From: Chryseolinea soli
GTDB lineage: Bacteria > Bacteroidota > Bacteroidia > Cytophagales > Cyclobacteriaceae
NCBI RefSeq assembly: GCF_003589925.1
Contig: NZ_CP032382.1
Span: 6,882,001-6,946,000, forward strand
DNA length: 64,000 nt
Reading direction: 5' to 3'
In this document: positions 11,301 to 20,500 of the stretch, piece after piece
Numbering within the stretch: the first letter of the stretch is position 1
Layout of the letters: each line of letters opens with the position of its first letter
Position numbers and translations under genes: made by a program
Notes under the pieces: generated by a model
Told to the model about the DNA's origin: nothing
Databases searched by the model: none
Seen by the model: only the letters and a program-made list of their open reading frames with translations

Positions 11301-12136
11301 GACTCGGTTGAAATATTTTCTTCATTGTCATAATAGAACCTGACAACATCCTGTTGGTCCGCCGAAACGATCTTTAACAGATGCCACGCCGATGTAAAGC
11401 CTTGTGATGTAGGTCCGCCGTCTTGCCACGAGGCCGTAACGTCCGTTTCCCCATTCAACAAGTCTTCGCCTGACGACTCCGAAGCCGTCATTTTACCCAA
11501 GTAATATTGAGTCCCATCCGGCCCCACCACTCTCCAATAATTATGTCCAGTTGTAAAAGGGGATTCTATCAGAATATCCTGATAGTCCACCAAATAAATT
11601 TGTTTGTTGTAATCGAAGAAGAATTTGGTGGATAACCCGGGAAGGTTCAAAAAATAGACATCGGACTCGGTATCTGTTTTGCCCTTGGAAGCATCGGACA
11701 AAAATTGACCAGAATAACGATTGTCGGGATCAGCAATTTTTGAGCCTACAACAAAAAAACCATACAAGGGATCTTCATCTCTGATGCCTCTCATAACCCG
11801 GCTGATCATCCCGCCCGCCTGGAGACTCCACCCCGTTCCCGTCCAGGATGCCTGGTCAGAAACCTTTATACCTGAAGCATGATAAGACAACGAGATGGGT
11901 ATTTGTATGGAACCTTCCGCGATGTTATAGATAGGAATGCTTATGTTGGGTGTTCCCGTATAGTAACTCACGGGTATATCTCCATATCGCGCTAAGGCAG
12001 CAGCATTTGGAGCCGGACCGACAACGGGAGGAGTTAATTTATCATTGAGACCTTCCTCTTGTCCATAAACAAAGCAGGATGTCAGCGAGCAAAGAAAAAT
12101 TGCCCTGAGACAGTTCGAATAGAATGACATAACCAT
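8336..12136 (-). CDS. Large secreted RHS-type protein, first gene of the RHS cluster
   Basis: The product is 1266 aa. The start is MVMSF (12136), with a second ATG at 12130. A signal peptide follows (AIFLCSLTSCFVYGQ). The N-terminal region carries the conserved block of Bacteroidota RHS-like proteins (ALARYGDIPVSYYTGTPNI, SLSYHASGIKV, GTGWSLQAGGMISRV), and the rest is rich in YD-type repeats (SYQWDSRNMPVAQ; YFDFDDFLRLSNMRDNDRN). The C-terminal 60 residues are a short Cys-containing tail (CQPCLGSNKKW...GQCETG...GKCITEYQYSF) rather than a toxin core. Family members commonly sit just before DUF6443/RHS genes, as here. It may be a partner or scaffold of the following RHS proteins (inference). A possible promoter lies about 310 bp upstream, which would give a long leader. 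Confidence 0.85.
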   Translation of the reverse strand: MVMSFYSNCLRAIFLCSLTSCFVYGQEEGLNDKLTPPVVGPAPNAAALARYGDIPVSYYTGTPNISIPIYNIAEGSIQIPISLSYHASGIKVSDQASWTGTGWSLQAGGMISRVMRGIRDEDPLYGFFVVGSKIADPDNRYSGQFLSDASKGKTDTESDVYFLNLPGLSTKFFFDYNKQIYLVDYQDILIESPFTTGHNYWRVVGPDGTQYYLGKMTASESSGEDLLNGETDVTASWQDGGPTSQGFTSAWHLLKIVSADQQDVVRFYYDNEENISTESLPSETLTIPVIQVENPLARYCLENPTYTPSPNGTITNNFQKLLSKISFSHGSVEFVPSITERLDLLGAHSLDRIYIKNSKGDTLKYFGLQYGNFQSSNNKRLKLQRVIEYSKNNNPLPPYELGYNETVQLPSQASYKQDHWGYYNNNNKESLIPRIIKKLDGSYLYFDKGGNRDTDPVNTLANMLTSITYPTGGKTTFDYEAHEIARVGMRQATEYYPEPHPLGCPEPGHEDDLDCSREITLTVDGIYTAHIVTNVNSSDPSGNGTASVWSHGSDGDRSLVSSHIENDTGSDPNEDYIILDPAHTYTLSTSVERTTTSKRIAARVTFDIYKTRNVTLDSEPIYVGGARIHKITNYDIDGKILKKVLFSYKYKNNDDQLISSGILVKEPLYYYQNQQTKALLVRNVVVSTLCIFDQAFSSVRNSLGEGSHVGYKEVVVTEDEAGSTGSNIFKYVAADEEPDAGGQHFPFAPADSRDNRRGKLKEQVVLNAQGDTLQVTQNEYSNRNEHRALAVNWKVGQYTIVPGVLDTELTANAFKIADYYNQQEWSYLSRQTVKTYDGANILEKVTEYNYDRPDHHVQLTSTESTGSDGASTRTYLKYPTDYEYTTDTQLAGHQALISNHVLNPVVEEQTWVDNYLVHAKATQFHNTLFHPINIWLLESPKPKSALNKEGAAGGKYSYLLSDSSFVLKANLTYFGGRLRQVTTPDATKSYQWDSRNMPVAQAINTKYTDFLYNGFEDGDGDSADGDSKTGHKSKTNYTASLSNLTNGTYRLTYWKKDNGVWTLQASTVDVTNNSYTLNITGQVDDVRFYPKDAAMTTFTYDEMTGQTSQTNVANVVQYFDFDDFLRLSNMRDNDRNITKNYHYNYFTSASAGQSTLEQWVDTGNKRCVFGSSGPTGDQEKEQTDTNPLSATYSQLRWVDNGRDTGQCQPCLGSNKKWINGQCETGSYIFLDVYELNGKCITEYQYSFSDGTSSPVLKQSSNPPCQF

Positions 12137-12443
12137 TTTTTTACAGAATATTTCTTATCCACTAACAAGCCATAAAAGACAAGCGAATTCGGAACAGCTG
12201 CTGACTTATGAGATAACACAAAGGCCTATTCACATTTTGGTAGTGGCAAAATGTAATGGCAATGCATTCCTGCGCGCGGGCAAAAACCTGCAGTCAGCAA
12301 CCTATCGCAATGTCTAGGGGCAAAATCTCAACAGTGTAGGTTTCATCCAGATTACTCACAACTTCACAATCCCACCAATAATGCAGGATCACAATAAGAG
12401 TAACGTTGGTCAGGCTCCTTTATTTACCTCAACCGTTGTGGGA

Positions 12444-12451
12444 CAAAACTA
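12444..12451 (-). promoter_or_regulatory. Candidate -7 box for the RHS operon
   Basis: On the minus strand the bases read TAGTTTTG, an exact match to the Bacteroidota TAnnTTTG box. A weak T-rich -33 candidate lies about 21 nt upstream. It would leave a leader of about 300 nt before the first RHS gene. No box closer to the gene is convincing. Confidence 0.35.
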
Positions 12452-12656
12452 AGGAATTCCCGGAATTTTCGTTAAACGGTCGAAAAAAAATATTTAGTTG
12501 CGTTATACGCCGTTAAAAGGCTGCAATAAAAAAATTATTGCAAGATTGAATACGGTTCTGGCAGCCTTTCCAAGGCCAGAATTAAGCAAGGTCGCGACAT
12601 TAAAAGGATTCGAACAGGTATACCGCGTTGTAACGTACCGGGCAAACGCCAAAAAG

Positions 12657-12681
12657 AAGAAGGTCCCCGGGGGACCTTCTT
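12657..12681. terminator. Perfect GC-rich hairpin, bidirectional terminator
   Basis: An 11-12 bp perfect stem (AAGAAGGTCCCC paired with GGGGACCTTCTT) has almost no loop. It is followed by T-rich sequence on the plus strand, and on the minus strand by TTCTTCTTTTT. It separates the transporter unit from the RHS operon. Confidence 0.6.
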
Positions 12682-13085
12682 TATATCTGCCATCGCGAGA
12701 TCGCTCCGCGGCGTAGATGAACTTAGCTTCGCTTCAGATTTTTACAATCGCGGAATTGTAGATCGACTTGCCTTTTTATTACTGTTTTTGCTTTGGGGGT
12801 CTTTTATTTGCTGTAGGATTGTAATATGGATGATCATAATCTCTTGGCTCTTTAACGTCGCGAGGTAGCATTTTTCTAAGGGCAGCCTTTCCTGTCGTGG
12901 GTGAAAGTTAAACCCAGGTCTAAATTCGTTCACACAGAGGATGAGTAAATCGATGGCATCTCTTAAAATCGTCAATGGTGCTCGGCCAGGGATTGCAGTG
13001 AAAAGCCCGAAGTGCGCTGGCCTTGAGCGTGGACGGACTTGTAACGGCAAGCCCGGCCCCGAGGCCTCCGAGGGGGGCCGCCAAA

Positions 13086-14348
13086 TTACTTACGCTCTTC
13101 TGATATTGTCGGAGTGGCCTCTAAACTAGCAGGCGCCTTCTGAAAAGCCTCCAACATCTTCTCACGATCAAACGCCTTCTCATTATTCGAAAGCCACACC
13201 GTAGCTACCCCATTCCCAATCATATTCGTAATCGCCCGCGCCTCCGACATAAACCGGTCCACCCCAATCAGCAAAGCAAGCCCCTCGATCGGAATAGACT
13301 TCACCGCCTGCAACGTTGTGGCCAACACAATGAACCCGCTCCCCGTCACGCCTGCCGCTCCCTTCGATGTCACCAACAAAATACCAATCAACGTAAGGAT
13401 CTTATCCATGCTCAGGTGCACGTTGTAAGCCTGCGCGAGAAAGATACACGCCATCGACAAGTAGATCGTAGTGCCATCCAGATTAAATGAATAGCCCGCA
13501 GGAACGGTAAGCCCCACGATGGGTTTAGCACATCCCATGCGTTCCAGCTTCTCCATAAGCGAAGGCAACGCCGCCTCACTCGATGAAGTGCCGAGGACAA
13601 TGAGCAGTTCTTCTTTAATGTATTTTAAAAAGTCAAGGATACGAATGCGATACATCCAAAGAATAGCACCCAACACAATGAACACAAAGATGGCCATCGT
13701 TGTGTAGACCGCAGCCATGAGTTTAGCAAGCGACACCAACGCCGAAGGACCAAACTTGCCAACCGTATAAGCCATGCCACCAAAAGCGCCGATGGGCGCG
13801 GCATACATGACGATGTGCAAAGCCTTGAATACATATTTAGAAATAAATGCGAGCGGCTTAACAACACGATGTTGTTTATCAAACAAGCTGACAAGCGAAC
13901 CCACCACGATCGAAACCACCAACACCTGCAACGTCAGGTTATCCTGGAAAAAGTGCAGCCAACTGAATTGCTGGGCGCCGGTGACGTATTTGCCGATTTC
14001 GGCGCCGCTGGCCCGCGACGTGTCTACGCCGGAACCGGGTTGGATGACATAGGCTACGGCTACGCCGATGAGGAGGGCAAAGCTGGTGACGACCTCGAAA
14101 TAGATAAGGGCTTTGCCGCCCGTCTTCCCTACTTTTTTGAGGTCGCCCATGGCGGCGATGCCCAGGGTGATGGTGAGGAAGATGATGGGGTTGATGAAGA
14201 GCTTGACGACGCTGATGAAGCCTTTGCCGAGGAATTCCATTTGCACGGCCCGTTCGGGGTCGGCCACGCCGATGACAATGCCGGCGGCGATGGAGAGCAA
14301 TACCCAGAAGGTGAGGCTTTTCAGGATCGTTTTGGCGGTGGTGCTCAC
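13086..14348 (-). CDS. Dicarboxylate/amino acid:cation symporter, DctA/GltP type
   Basis: An inner-membrane transporter of the DAACS family (420 aa, normal length) that takes up C4-dicarboxylates or glutamate/aspartate with protons or sodium. Visible signatures are the serine-rich hairpin GTSSSEAALP, the NLDGT motif (SFNLDGTTIYL), hairpin 2 (SKGAAGVTGSGFIVLATTL) and the C-terminal GVDRFMSEARAITNMIGNGVATVWLS. The NLDGT form and the last block are closer to DctA than to GltP, so a dicarboxylate substrate is the better guess. The start is GTG at 14348: the in-frame codon TAA lies four codons upstream and no ATG is available until deep inside TM1-2. It diverges from the lactonase-like gene across a 149-bp gap, so the two could share control. 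Confidence 0.9.
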   Translation of the reverse strand: MSTTAKTILKSLTFWVLLSIAAGIVIGVADPERAVQMEFLGKGFISVVKLFINPIIFLTITLGIAAMGDLKKVGKTGGKALIYFEVVTSFALLIGVAVAYVIQPGSGVDTSRASGAEIGKYVTGAQQFSWLHFFQDNLTLQVLVVSIVVGSLVSLFDKQHRVVKPLAFISKYVFKALHIVMYAAPIGAFGGMAYTVGKFGPSALVSLAKLMAAVYTTMAIFVFIVLGAILWMYRIRILDFLKYIKEELLIVLGTSSSEAALPSLMEKLERMGCAKPIVGLTVPAGYSFNLDGTTIYLSMACIFLAQAYNVHLSMDKILTLIGILLVTSKGAAGVTGSGFIVLATTLQAVKSIPIEGLALLIGVDRFMSEARAITNMIGNGVATVWLSNNEKAFDREKMLEAFQKAPASLEATPTISEERK

Positions 14349-14471
14349 GGGGAAAGGGTCTTAAAAAGGTTCGACGACCCTAGATAGGGAAATTTGAAAA
14401 GTATGGCAACCCGCCGGGCGGAGAAATCTGTGAAAGTTCGAAAAAGCAGGGAATCGGGAAAGGTGTCTTGT

Positions 14472-14479
14472 TATCTTTA
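14472..14479 (+). promoter_or_regulatory. -7 box of the lactonase-like gene
   Basis: TATCTTTA matches TAnnTTTG at seven of eight positions and ends 18 nt before the ATG at 14498. It makes the in-frame TTG at 14468 an unlikely start. No clear -33 element is seen. Confidence 0.5.
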
Positions 14480-14497
14480 ACGAAATTTTTTGACGGC

Positions 14498-16183
14498 ATG
14501 GAACGACTTCGCGCAGGACAATGGCAGGTGGGATATGAAAACGGTTTTTTGCGCCACCTGCAACTGGGGAGCCACGAGATCTTGCGCATGGTCTACTTCG
14601 CCTTGCGGGATGAGAACTGGACCACCCTGGACAAACAGATCCAAAACGAAGTGCGCGACGTAGGCCCCGATTTGTTTCGCATCGCCTACGATTGTGTCAA
14701 TGTTAAAAACGGCAACACCGTGTTCCGGTGGCACGCGGTATTGGAAGGCCGGCGCGATGGATCTATTACTTTCGAGATTTCGGGTGAGGCGTTGGCCGAC
14801 CAGTTGAAAAACCGCGCCGGTTTCTGCGTGCTGCATCCGCCGGACACGACGCTGGGCCAGCCGGCAGAAGCATTGCACACCAACGGCGACACCACACGCT
14901 CGGCATTTCCCGTGAACGTGGACCCGGTGAATCCTTTCAAAGACATGAAAGGGCTTCGCTGGCAGACGTTGGGTGACTGGTATACGCTGGCTTTCGAAGG
15001 CGACGTGTTTGAAACCGAAGACCAGCGCAACTGGACGGATGCTTCGTTCAAAACTTTCTGTACCCCTTCCAACCTCCCCTTTCCCGTGTCGCTGAAGAAG
15101 GGCGATCGCGTGCATCAGAAGATCACGTTCATGCCTCCAGCCTTGCCGCCGATGGTGGCGGATGAGGGGCGGATCCGGATCCTGGTTAATAAAGATCGCG
15201 TTACGGTGCCGGAGATTGGCGTGGGTGCAGCGTCGAATGTGCAGGTCTCTCCCGCGATTGGGCGCGTGATCCGCGAGATGGGGTTGTCGCATTTCAGGAT
15301 CGATGTGCGGCCCTTGGGACATGATTGGGTGACGGGATTTTCCGAAGCCTGCGTGGCGGCTTCGGAGTTGCAGTTGGCACCGGAAGTGGCGTTGCATCTT
15401 TCGGCGGATTATAAACTGGAGCTCGACGCGTTTACACAGCTCTGTCTTCAAAACCGGCTGAGTTTGAAACGGGTGTTGCTGCTGGGCGACAGCGACGCCG
15501 TGACACCGCAGGCCATCATTGATCAGGCATCGTCATTGAAAACACATTTTCCAAAAACACATTTTGGCGCGGGCACGAACTACAACTTTCAACAACTGAA
15601 CCAGCGGCACATTGATGCAACAGCGGTGGACTTTGTTTCCTTTGCCGCGCATCCACAAGAACATGCCATTGACGATCTGTCGCTGATCGAAAATCTCGGT
15701 GCGCAAGAAGATGTGATCTTTAGTGCCCAGGCCCTCTATCCCGATCACGCCGTGCACATCTCTCCTATCACGTTGAAAAAACGCTTTAATCCGTATGCGT
15801 CGGATCCGAAAAATATCACCATGAGCGAAACGGACCGCACCGATCCACGCCAATCCACACCCTTCTGTGCGGTGTGGACGTTGGGAAGCATCAAGCATCT
15901 GACCGAGGCAGGCGCTTCGGGAGTAACCTACTATCAAACACACGGACCACAAGGCATTGTTTCTGCGGATGGCGCGCCCTATCCGGTAGGTGATACGTTG
16001 CGAAAATTGTTGGCATTGCCGCGCAATGTGCTTTCGTCGTATTCCACACAGCCGCTAAAGGTGGACGGTTTTGTTTTTGAGGATAGTCGTATGGTTGTTT
16101 GGAATTATACGGCGGAGGAACAAACGGTTCATATTAATGACAGGGTGGTGGCGTTGAAGCCTTATGCTATTCATTGGGATTAG
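14498..16183 (+). CDS. D-apionate lactonase-like protein
   Basis: The product is 561 aa with no signal peptide, probably cytoplasmic. The N-terminal 240 residues resemble the beta-rich domain of D-apionate lactonases (YENGFLRHLQLGSHEILR, ALRDENWTT, AGFCVLHP, EDQRNWTDASFKTFCTP). The middle reads as a TIM-barrel-like domain (SHFRIDVRPLG, PEVALHLS, VDFVSFAAHPQEHA, GASGVTYYQTHGP) and the end as a small beta domain (MVVWNYTAEEQTVHI). Known family members open the lactone of D-apionate, an acid derived from the plant sugar apiose. No other apiose or apionate gene is visible, so the true substrate is open. The next gene is convergent, with repeats in between. The family assignment is from memory of characteristic motifs. 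Confidence 0.6.
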   Translation: MERLRAGQWQVGYENGFLRHLQLGSHEILRMVYFALRDENWTTLDKQIQNEVRDVGPDLFRIAYDCVNVKNGNTVFRWHAVLEGRRDGSITFEISGEALADQLKNRAGFCVLHPPDTTLGQPAEALHTNGDTTRSAFPVNVDPVNPFKDMKGLRWQTLGDWYTLAFEGDVFETEDQRNWTDASFKTFCTPSNLPFPVSLKKGDRVHQKITFMPPALPPMVADEGRIRILVNKDRVTVPEIGVGAASNVQVSPAIGRVIREMGLSHFRIDVRPLGHDWVTGFSEACVAASELQLAPEVALHLSADYKLELDAFTQLCLQNRLSLKRVLLLGDSDAVTPQAIIDQASSLKTHFPKTHFGAGTNYNFQQLNQRHIDATAVDFVSFAAHPQEHAIDDLSLIENLGAQEDVIFSAQALYPDHAVHISPITLKKRFNPYASDPKNITMSETDRTDPRQSTPFCAVWTLGSIKHLTEAGASGVTYYQTHGPQGIVSADGAPYPVGDTLRKLLALPRNVLSSYSTQPLKVDGFVFEDSRMVVWNYTAEEQTVHINDRVVALKPYAIHWD

Positions 16184-16190
16184 CGGGAAT

Positions 16191-16358
16191 CAGTAGCCAG
16201 TAGTCAGTAGCCAATTTCAAAATCCACGAGCGCTGAAGATTTGTATTTTGTTCTCTATTGCATCTGAACCTCACCTATTGAATATTGATCACCCTCTATT
16301 GACTATTTGATCATCACCTACTGGCTACTGACTACTGGCTACTGACTACTGGCTACTC
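16191..16358. repeat. Inverted pair of CAGTAGCCAGTAGTCAGTAG repeats between convergent genes
   Basis: One copy (16191-16213) points right. Two to three tandem copies (16318-16358) point left, as TACTGGCTACTGACTACTGG. The two arms could pair over about 22 bp across a loop of about 105 bases. It lies exactly between two convergent stop codons and may serve as a bidirectional terminator. The same unit recurs near 24365, 39860 and 52690. Confidence 0.85.
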
Positions 16359-16361
16359 CCC

Positions 16362-17099
16362 TCAGGCACTAACCGTAGCATTCATATCTTTGATCTCACG
16401 AATGACGTCGCGTTTAATGCGGCGCTCCGTGCTGGTCATGTGGGCGATCTCTTCGAGGAGCTCGACGAGCTTTTGATTAAGCGCTTCCTGCTGGTTAGTG
16501 ACCCGCATGAATTTGCAGTACTCCAGGCGTTGTTTGTAGTTGGTGAAGGTGCGGTCCATGACTTCGAACTGGGCCTGGGCTTCGTCGGTCCGGCCGAGTT
16601 GGTGGAGCGACCAGGCGTAGGCGATGCCTTCTTCGGAGTCGCGGAAGGTTTTTTCGCTGGCCAGGCGGCTGCCGATGTCGGTCACGGCGTCGTGGTTGCC
16701 ATCGAGGTAATAGGCCTGGAGAAGTTTCATGCGGAGGATGGGGTCGTCGGCCATGAAGCCCTGGAGGCAGTCGATGTAGAGGTTGATGGCCTCCTTGGGG
16801 CGGCCCAGGTGCAGGTAGGCGTCGGCCAGCATGGTTTTGTTGGCGAGGCTGTTGTTGAAGCGTACGGCCTTTTCGAGTTGTTCGAGGCGGTAGTTGCTGT
16901 TGGTGACCGTTTTTACGCTTTCGGCGATGGATTGGATGTTGCGGCGGTTATAGAAATTGTGATAGAGGTAGATGGCGCAGCCTACGGCGGGGAAGAAAAT
17001 GATGAGCCAGTACCAGCGTTGTTCGGAGTTGCTTCGGTAGGCGTGATACAAACAGAACCCCTGCAGCAGCAAGACGGGCGTGTAAAATCCAAGGAACAT
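16362..17099 (-). CDS. Membrane-anchored TPR protein
   Basis: The product is 245 aa. Two hydrophobic segments at the N-terminus (about residues 3-18 and 27-46, WYWLIIFFPAVGCAIYLYH) resemble the small hairpin found at the start of cardiolipin synthase-type proteins (PLDc_N). Residues about 70-210 form tetratricopeptide-like helices (ANKTMLADAYLHLGRPKEAI; SLHQLGRTDEAQAQFEVMD). It probably anchors a TPR scaffold at the inner membrane. The partner is unknown and neighbours give no clue. The gene converges on the lactonase-like gene. Confidence 0.75.
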   Translation of the reverse strand: MFLGFYTPVLLLQGFCLYHAYRSNSEQRWYWLIIFFPAVGCAIYLYHNFYNRRNIQSIAESVKTVTNSNYRLEQLEKAVRFNNSLANKTMLADAYLHLGRPKEAINLYIDCLQGFMADDPILRMKLLQAYYLDGNHDAVTDIGSRLASEKTFRDSEEGIAYAWSLHQLGRTDEAQAQFEVMDRTFTNYKQRLEYCKFMRVTNQQEALNQKLVELLEEIAHMTSTERRIKRDVIREIKDMNATVSA

Positions 17100-17541
17100 A
17101 GTTATTTGAGATGCGGTTTAGGTCGGGAAAAATAAATTTTTCTATCGGTCCTGCTATTGCTCCAACACGGTCACGAGGTTACAGCTTTTTTCAGGGAAAT
17201 AAAAACCTCGCAACGCCGGATGCGGCCGTGGTGTGTAACTATTTTTTTTCCGTTGCGTTTGACTCATCGCGGTATTTTATAATTTTACCGCCGAGCCGAT
17301 AGCTGTCAATTCCCGTTAACTGTCATTCCGGATGTTTCTGGCCGTTTTTCCAGAACCGCTTTATTCCTTCATTTTTTGAGTGATGTCGTTGTTGGTTAAT
17401 CGCTGACGCAAAGCGCTTTATTGCCGTTGATGCGTTATTTTTAGGCCTTGATGCCCCGTCAAAAGAAATCCAGCAGGACCACTATGGATTTTTGCGATCC
17501 TGGCATCTATTGTGCGTTGACACTTCAAAAAATATCCGGAC
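17100..17541. other. Intergenic region upstream of the macroglobulin gene
   Basis: This stretch of 442 bp has no gene; the 17111-17302 frame has no protein-like features. It holds a candidate promoter (17258-17287) and a small hairpin, TTCTGG/CCAGAA, near 17335-17355. It also contains the promoter region of the divergent TPR gene. Confidence 0.5.
17258..17287 (+). promoter_or_regulatory. Candidate promoter of the macroglobulin gene
   Basis: TTTG at 17258-17261 and TAATTTTA at 17280-17287 are separated by 18 bases. This fits the Bacteroidota -33/-7 pattern and would give a leader of about 250 nt. A weaker TATTGTG-like box lies just before the ATG. Confidence 0.3.
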
Positions 17542-20500
17542 ATGAACTTCCTAGCGCGAATTGTAGCCTTGAGCTTGATCTTAAACATTGCCCTGGCACA
17601 AACTAAATCCGTTCCCATGACACCCTTCAATTATGAAAAGGCCTGGAAAGAGGTCGCCGATTTCGAGAGTAAAGGATTGCCCCAATCCGCGCTAACCGTT
17701 GTGAACACCATCTATGCGCAAGCCAAAAAAGACGCAAACGCCCCGCAGCTGGTAAAAGCCGTTGTGCACAAACTGAAGTTTACCGAGTATGAAGAGGAAG
17801 ACGAATTTGCAAAGAACCTGGCTGTGGTGGAAGCCGAAGCCCGCACCGCAACGTACCCGGTGAAACCCATCCTGCACACCATGCTGGGGGAAATGTATTG
17901 GAACTACTACCAACAAAACCGCTGGCGCTTTAACCAACGCAGTCAGACGGTGAACGTAGATAACAATGATGTGACCACCTGGAGCCTCGACAAGATCGTA
18001 GCGGCCACGTTCCATCACTACAAACTTTCGCTGGAGGACGCCGGCAAAAGCAAGGCAGCCACCATCGAGATCTTCCCGGAAGTGATCCAGCGCGGCAACG
18101 ATGCGGGACGAACCTATCGCCCCACGCTCTATGACTTCCTCGCCCAAAGAGCCATCCAATTCTTCTCCGGCGACGAAGCCAACATTACGCGTCCCGCCGA
18201 TGCGTTCGCCCTGGACCAGGAAGCTTACCTGTCCACCGCCAAAACCTTTGCCACGCTGTCGATCCGGTCGCAGGACACGTTGTCGATGAAATTCCAGGCA
18301 CTGGTGTTGCTCCAGGAACTCATCCGCTTTCACTTGCCCGACAAGGACCCTTCGGCGCTGGTGGACGTGGACTTGCAACGCCTGTTCCTGGTGAAAAATA
18401 ATTTCACGCTTTCCACCAAAAATGAATTGTACCGCAAAGCGCTGGAACAATTGGAGCAAGAGGTCATCGTCCATCCCATCTCAACACGGGTGACCTATGC
18501 GATTGCTCAGACCTATGTGGAGGCGAGCCGGCTGTATAAACCGCTGCAGTCGGACGAGCACAAGCAGGATCTGAAGACTGCCTATGCCATTTGTGACGGT
18601 GCCTTAAAAAGATTTCCCAAATCGGAAGGTGCTATACAATGTGAAAATTTACAGGAAGAACTCCGTCAGAAATCCATCTCGGCCGTGGTGGAGGAAAACA
18701 ATTTACCGGACCAACCTTTCCGCAGCCGCATTGAATATAAAAACTTCACGTCGCTATACTACCGCATCATCAAGACCACCCGCCAAACCGTAGCGGCACA
18801 ACGCAAGAGCCTGGACAAGGTGGACTATGACAAACGGGAGCAAAAGTTTTTACAATACTTCCTGGCGCAACCTGTAGTGAAGTCAGGATCGTTCACGCTG
18901 CCCGACGACGGCGACTATCAATTGCACAGCCTGGAAGTGAAACTGGAGGGTGTGCCCGTGGGGGAATATATGATCGTGTTCAGCAACCTGGCCGATTTCG
19001 CGACGGAGCACAACGGTCTGGCCTATGCGTTCACTTCCGTGACCAACATCAGCTATGTACACCGGAACAACGCCGATGGCTCGACCGATTTCTTTGTACT
19101 TCACCGGCAATCGGGCGAACCCCTGGCCGGGGTAACGGCCAGTGTATTGGTGAGCAACTATAACTATCGCTCAAACAAATACGAAACGAAGGTCGTGACC
19201 ACCCTTACCAGCGATGCGCGGGGTTTCTTTAAAGTGCCTTTCTTCCAGGACGAAAGCCGGAGAAATTTCTCGGTGCTGTTCACCTATCAAAACGACGTGA
19301 ACAGCACGCGGGCCATCGACGGCGATGAGTATTACTATGGTGGCATCCCGCAATACATACACGGCGAACGCGAGCACCACATCCAAACCTTTTTCTTCCT
19401 GGACCGGGCCATTTACCGGCCGGGGCAAACCGTTTACTTCAAGGGGTTGGTGGTGGACACCGATGGGCGTACGTCGCAGATCCGCAAAGATCATCACAGC
19501 ACCATTGCACTCTACGACGTGAACGGCGAACAACGCGCCGACGTGAGCGTGGTGACCAACGCTTACGGCACCTTTAGCGGCACGTTTACTGCGCCGGCCA
19601 GTGGTCTGATGGGGAATATGCAATTGGTGGATCAATCCAACAACAGCAGCATTGACTTTTCAGTAGAAGAATATAAACGTCCCAAATTCGAAGTGGGCTT
19701 TGACCCGGTGAAAGGTACGTTCCGGTTGGCGGATACGGTGAACACGGTTGGTTTTGCGCGCGCTTATTCCGGTGCGAACATCGATGGTGCGAAAGTACAC
19801 TACCGCGTGGTGCGCGTGGCGCGCTTTCCCTTCTGGTGGTGGTGCCGGTGGGGCTACTATCCTACTTCCCCGGAGGTAGAGATCAAGCACGGCGACACGC
19901 AGACCGACGCCAATGGAAAATTCAGCATCGACTTCACGGCCCTTCCCGATGGAACGGTCGACAAGGCTTCGGATCCCACCTTCAGCTACACGGTGTATGC
20001 CGATGTAACGGATATCAACGGCGAAACCCATAGCTCGTCCACCACGGTTGAAGTCGGCTATAAAGCCCTGGTCGTGAATGTGGCCATGCCCAACCTGGAC
20101 AAGAGCAACACAACACAAATGAAGCAAGAGTTTTCCATCCAGGCCAACAACCTGTCCGGTCAACCCGAAGCTGCGAAAGGTGATATTCATATCTATGCCT
20201 TGAAGGCTCCGGCGAAAACTTTCCGCCCGCGCTTCTGGGAACAGAGCGACCGGCACCTCTATACGCAGGAAGAATATTACAAACTGTTCCCTTATGATCT
20301 GTATGCCGACGAATCCAATCACTTCAAATGGGAACGCGGCACGGACGTATTTGCCTTGAAGTTTGATACGGAAAAACAAAAGACATTCACCATCCAAAAC
20401 CTGCACCAATGGAAGGAGGGCCAGTACGTGCTGGAGATCACGTCAACCGACAAGTTTGGGCAGCCCGTGAAGGAAGTGAGCTATTTCTCCGTGTTTGCAC

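Larger units (their letters stand above)
12137..13085. other. Long non-coding stretch upstream of the RHS cluster
   Basis: This stretch of 949 bp has no convincing gene. The open frames in it (12498-12716 plus, 12742-13050 minus, 12941-13129 plus) have compositions unlike the real proteins nearby and no recognisable domain. It holds a -7-like box for the RHS operon, a perfect hairpin at 12657-12681, and a GC-rich imperfect hairpin near 13048-13080, just after the transporter stop, that may act as a terminator without a T-run. The part at 12880-13080 might be a decayed element, but I cannot identify it. Confidence 0.6.

Noticed and set aside
12600..12630. GGATTCGAAC, like a tRNA T-arm on the minus strand
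   Set aside because: No matching acceptor, D or anticodon arms can be built on either side.
12498..12716. 72-codon open frame on the plus strand
   Set aside because: It runs through the terminator hairpin and has no protein-like features.
12742..13129. Open frames on both strands after the transporter gene
   Set aside because: Unusual composition, no domain, and they overlap each other and the transporter end.
16191..16358. Regular direct repeats that could suggest a CRISPR array
   Set aside because: Units are tandem without unique spacers of constant length, and no cas gene is present.
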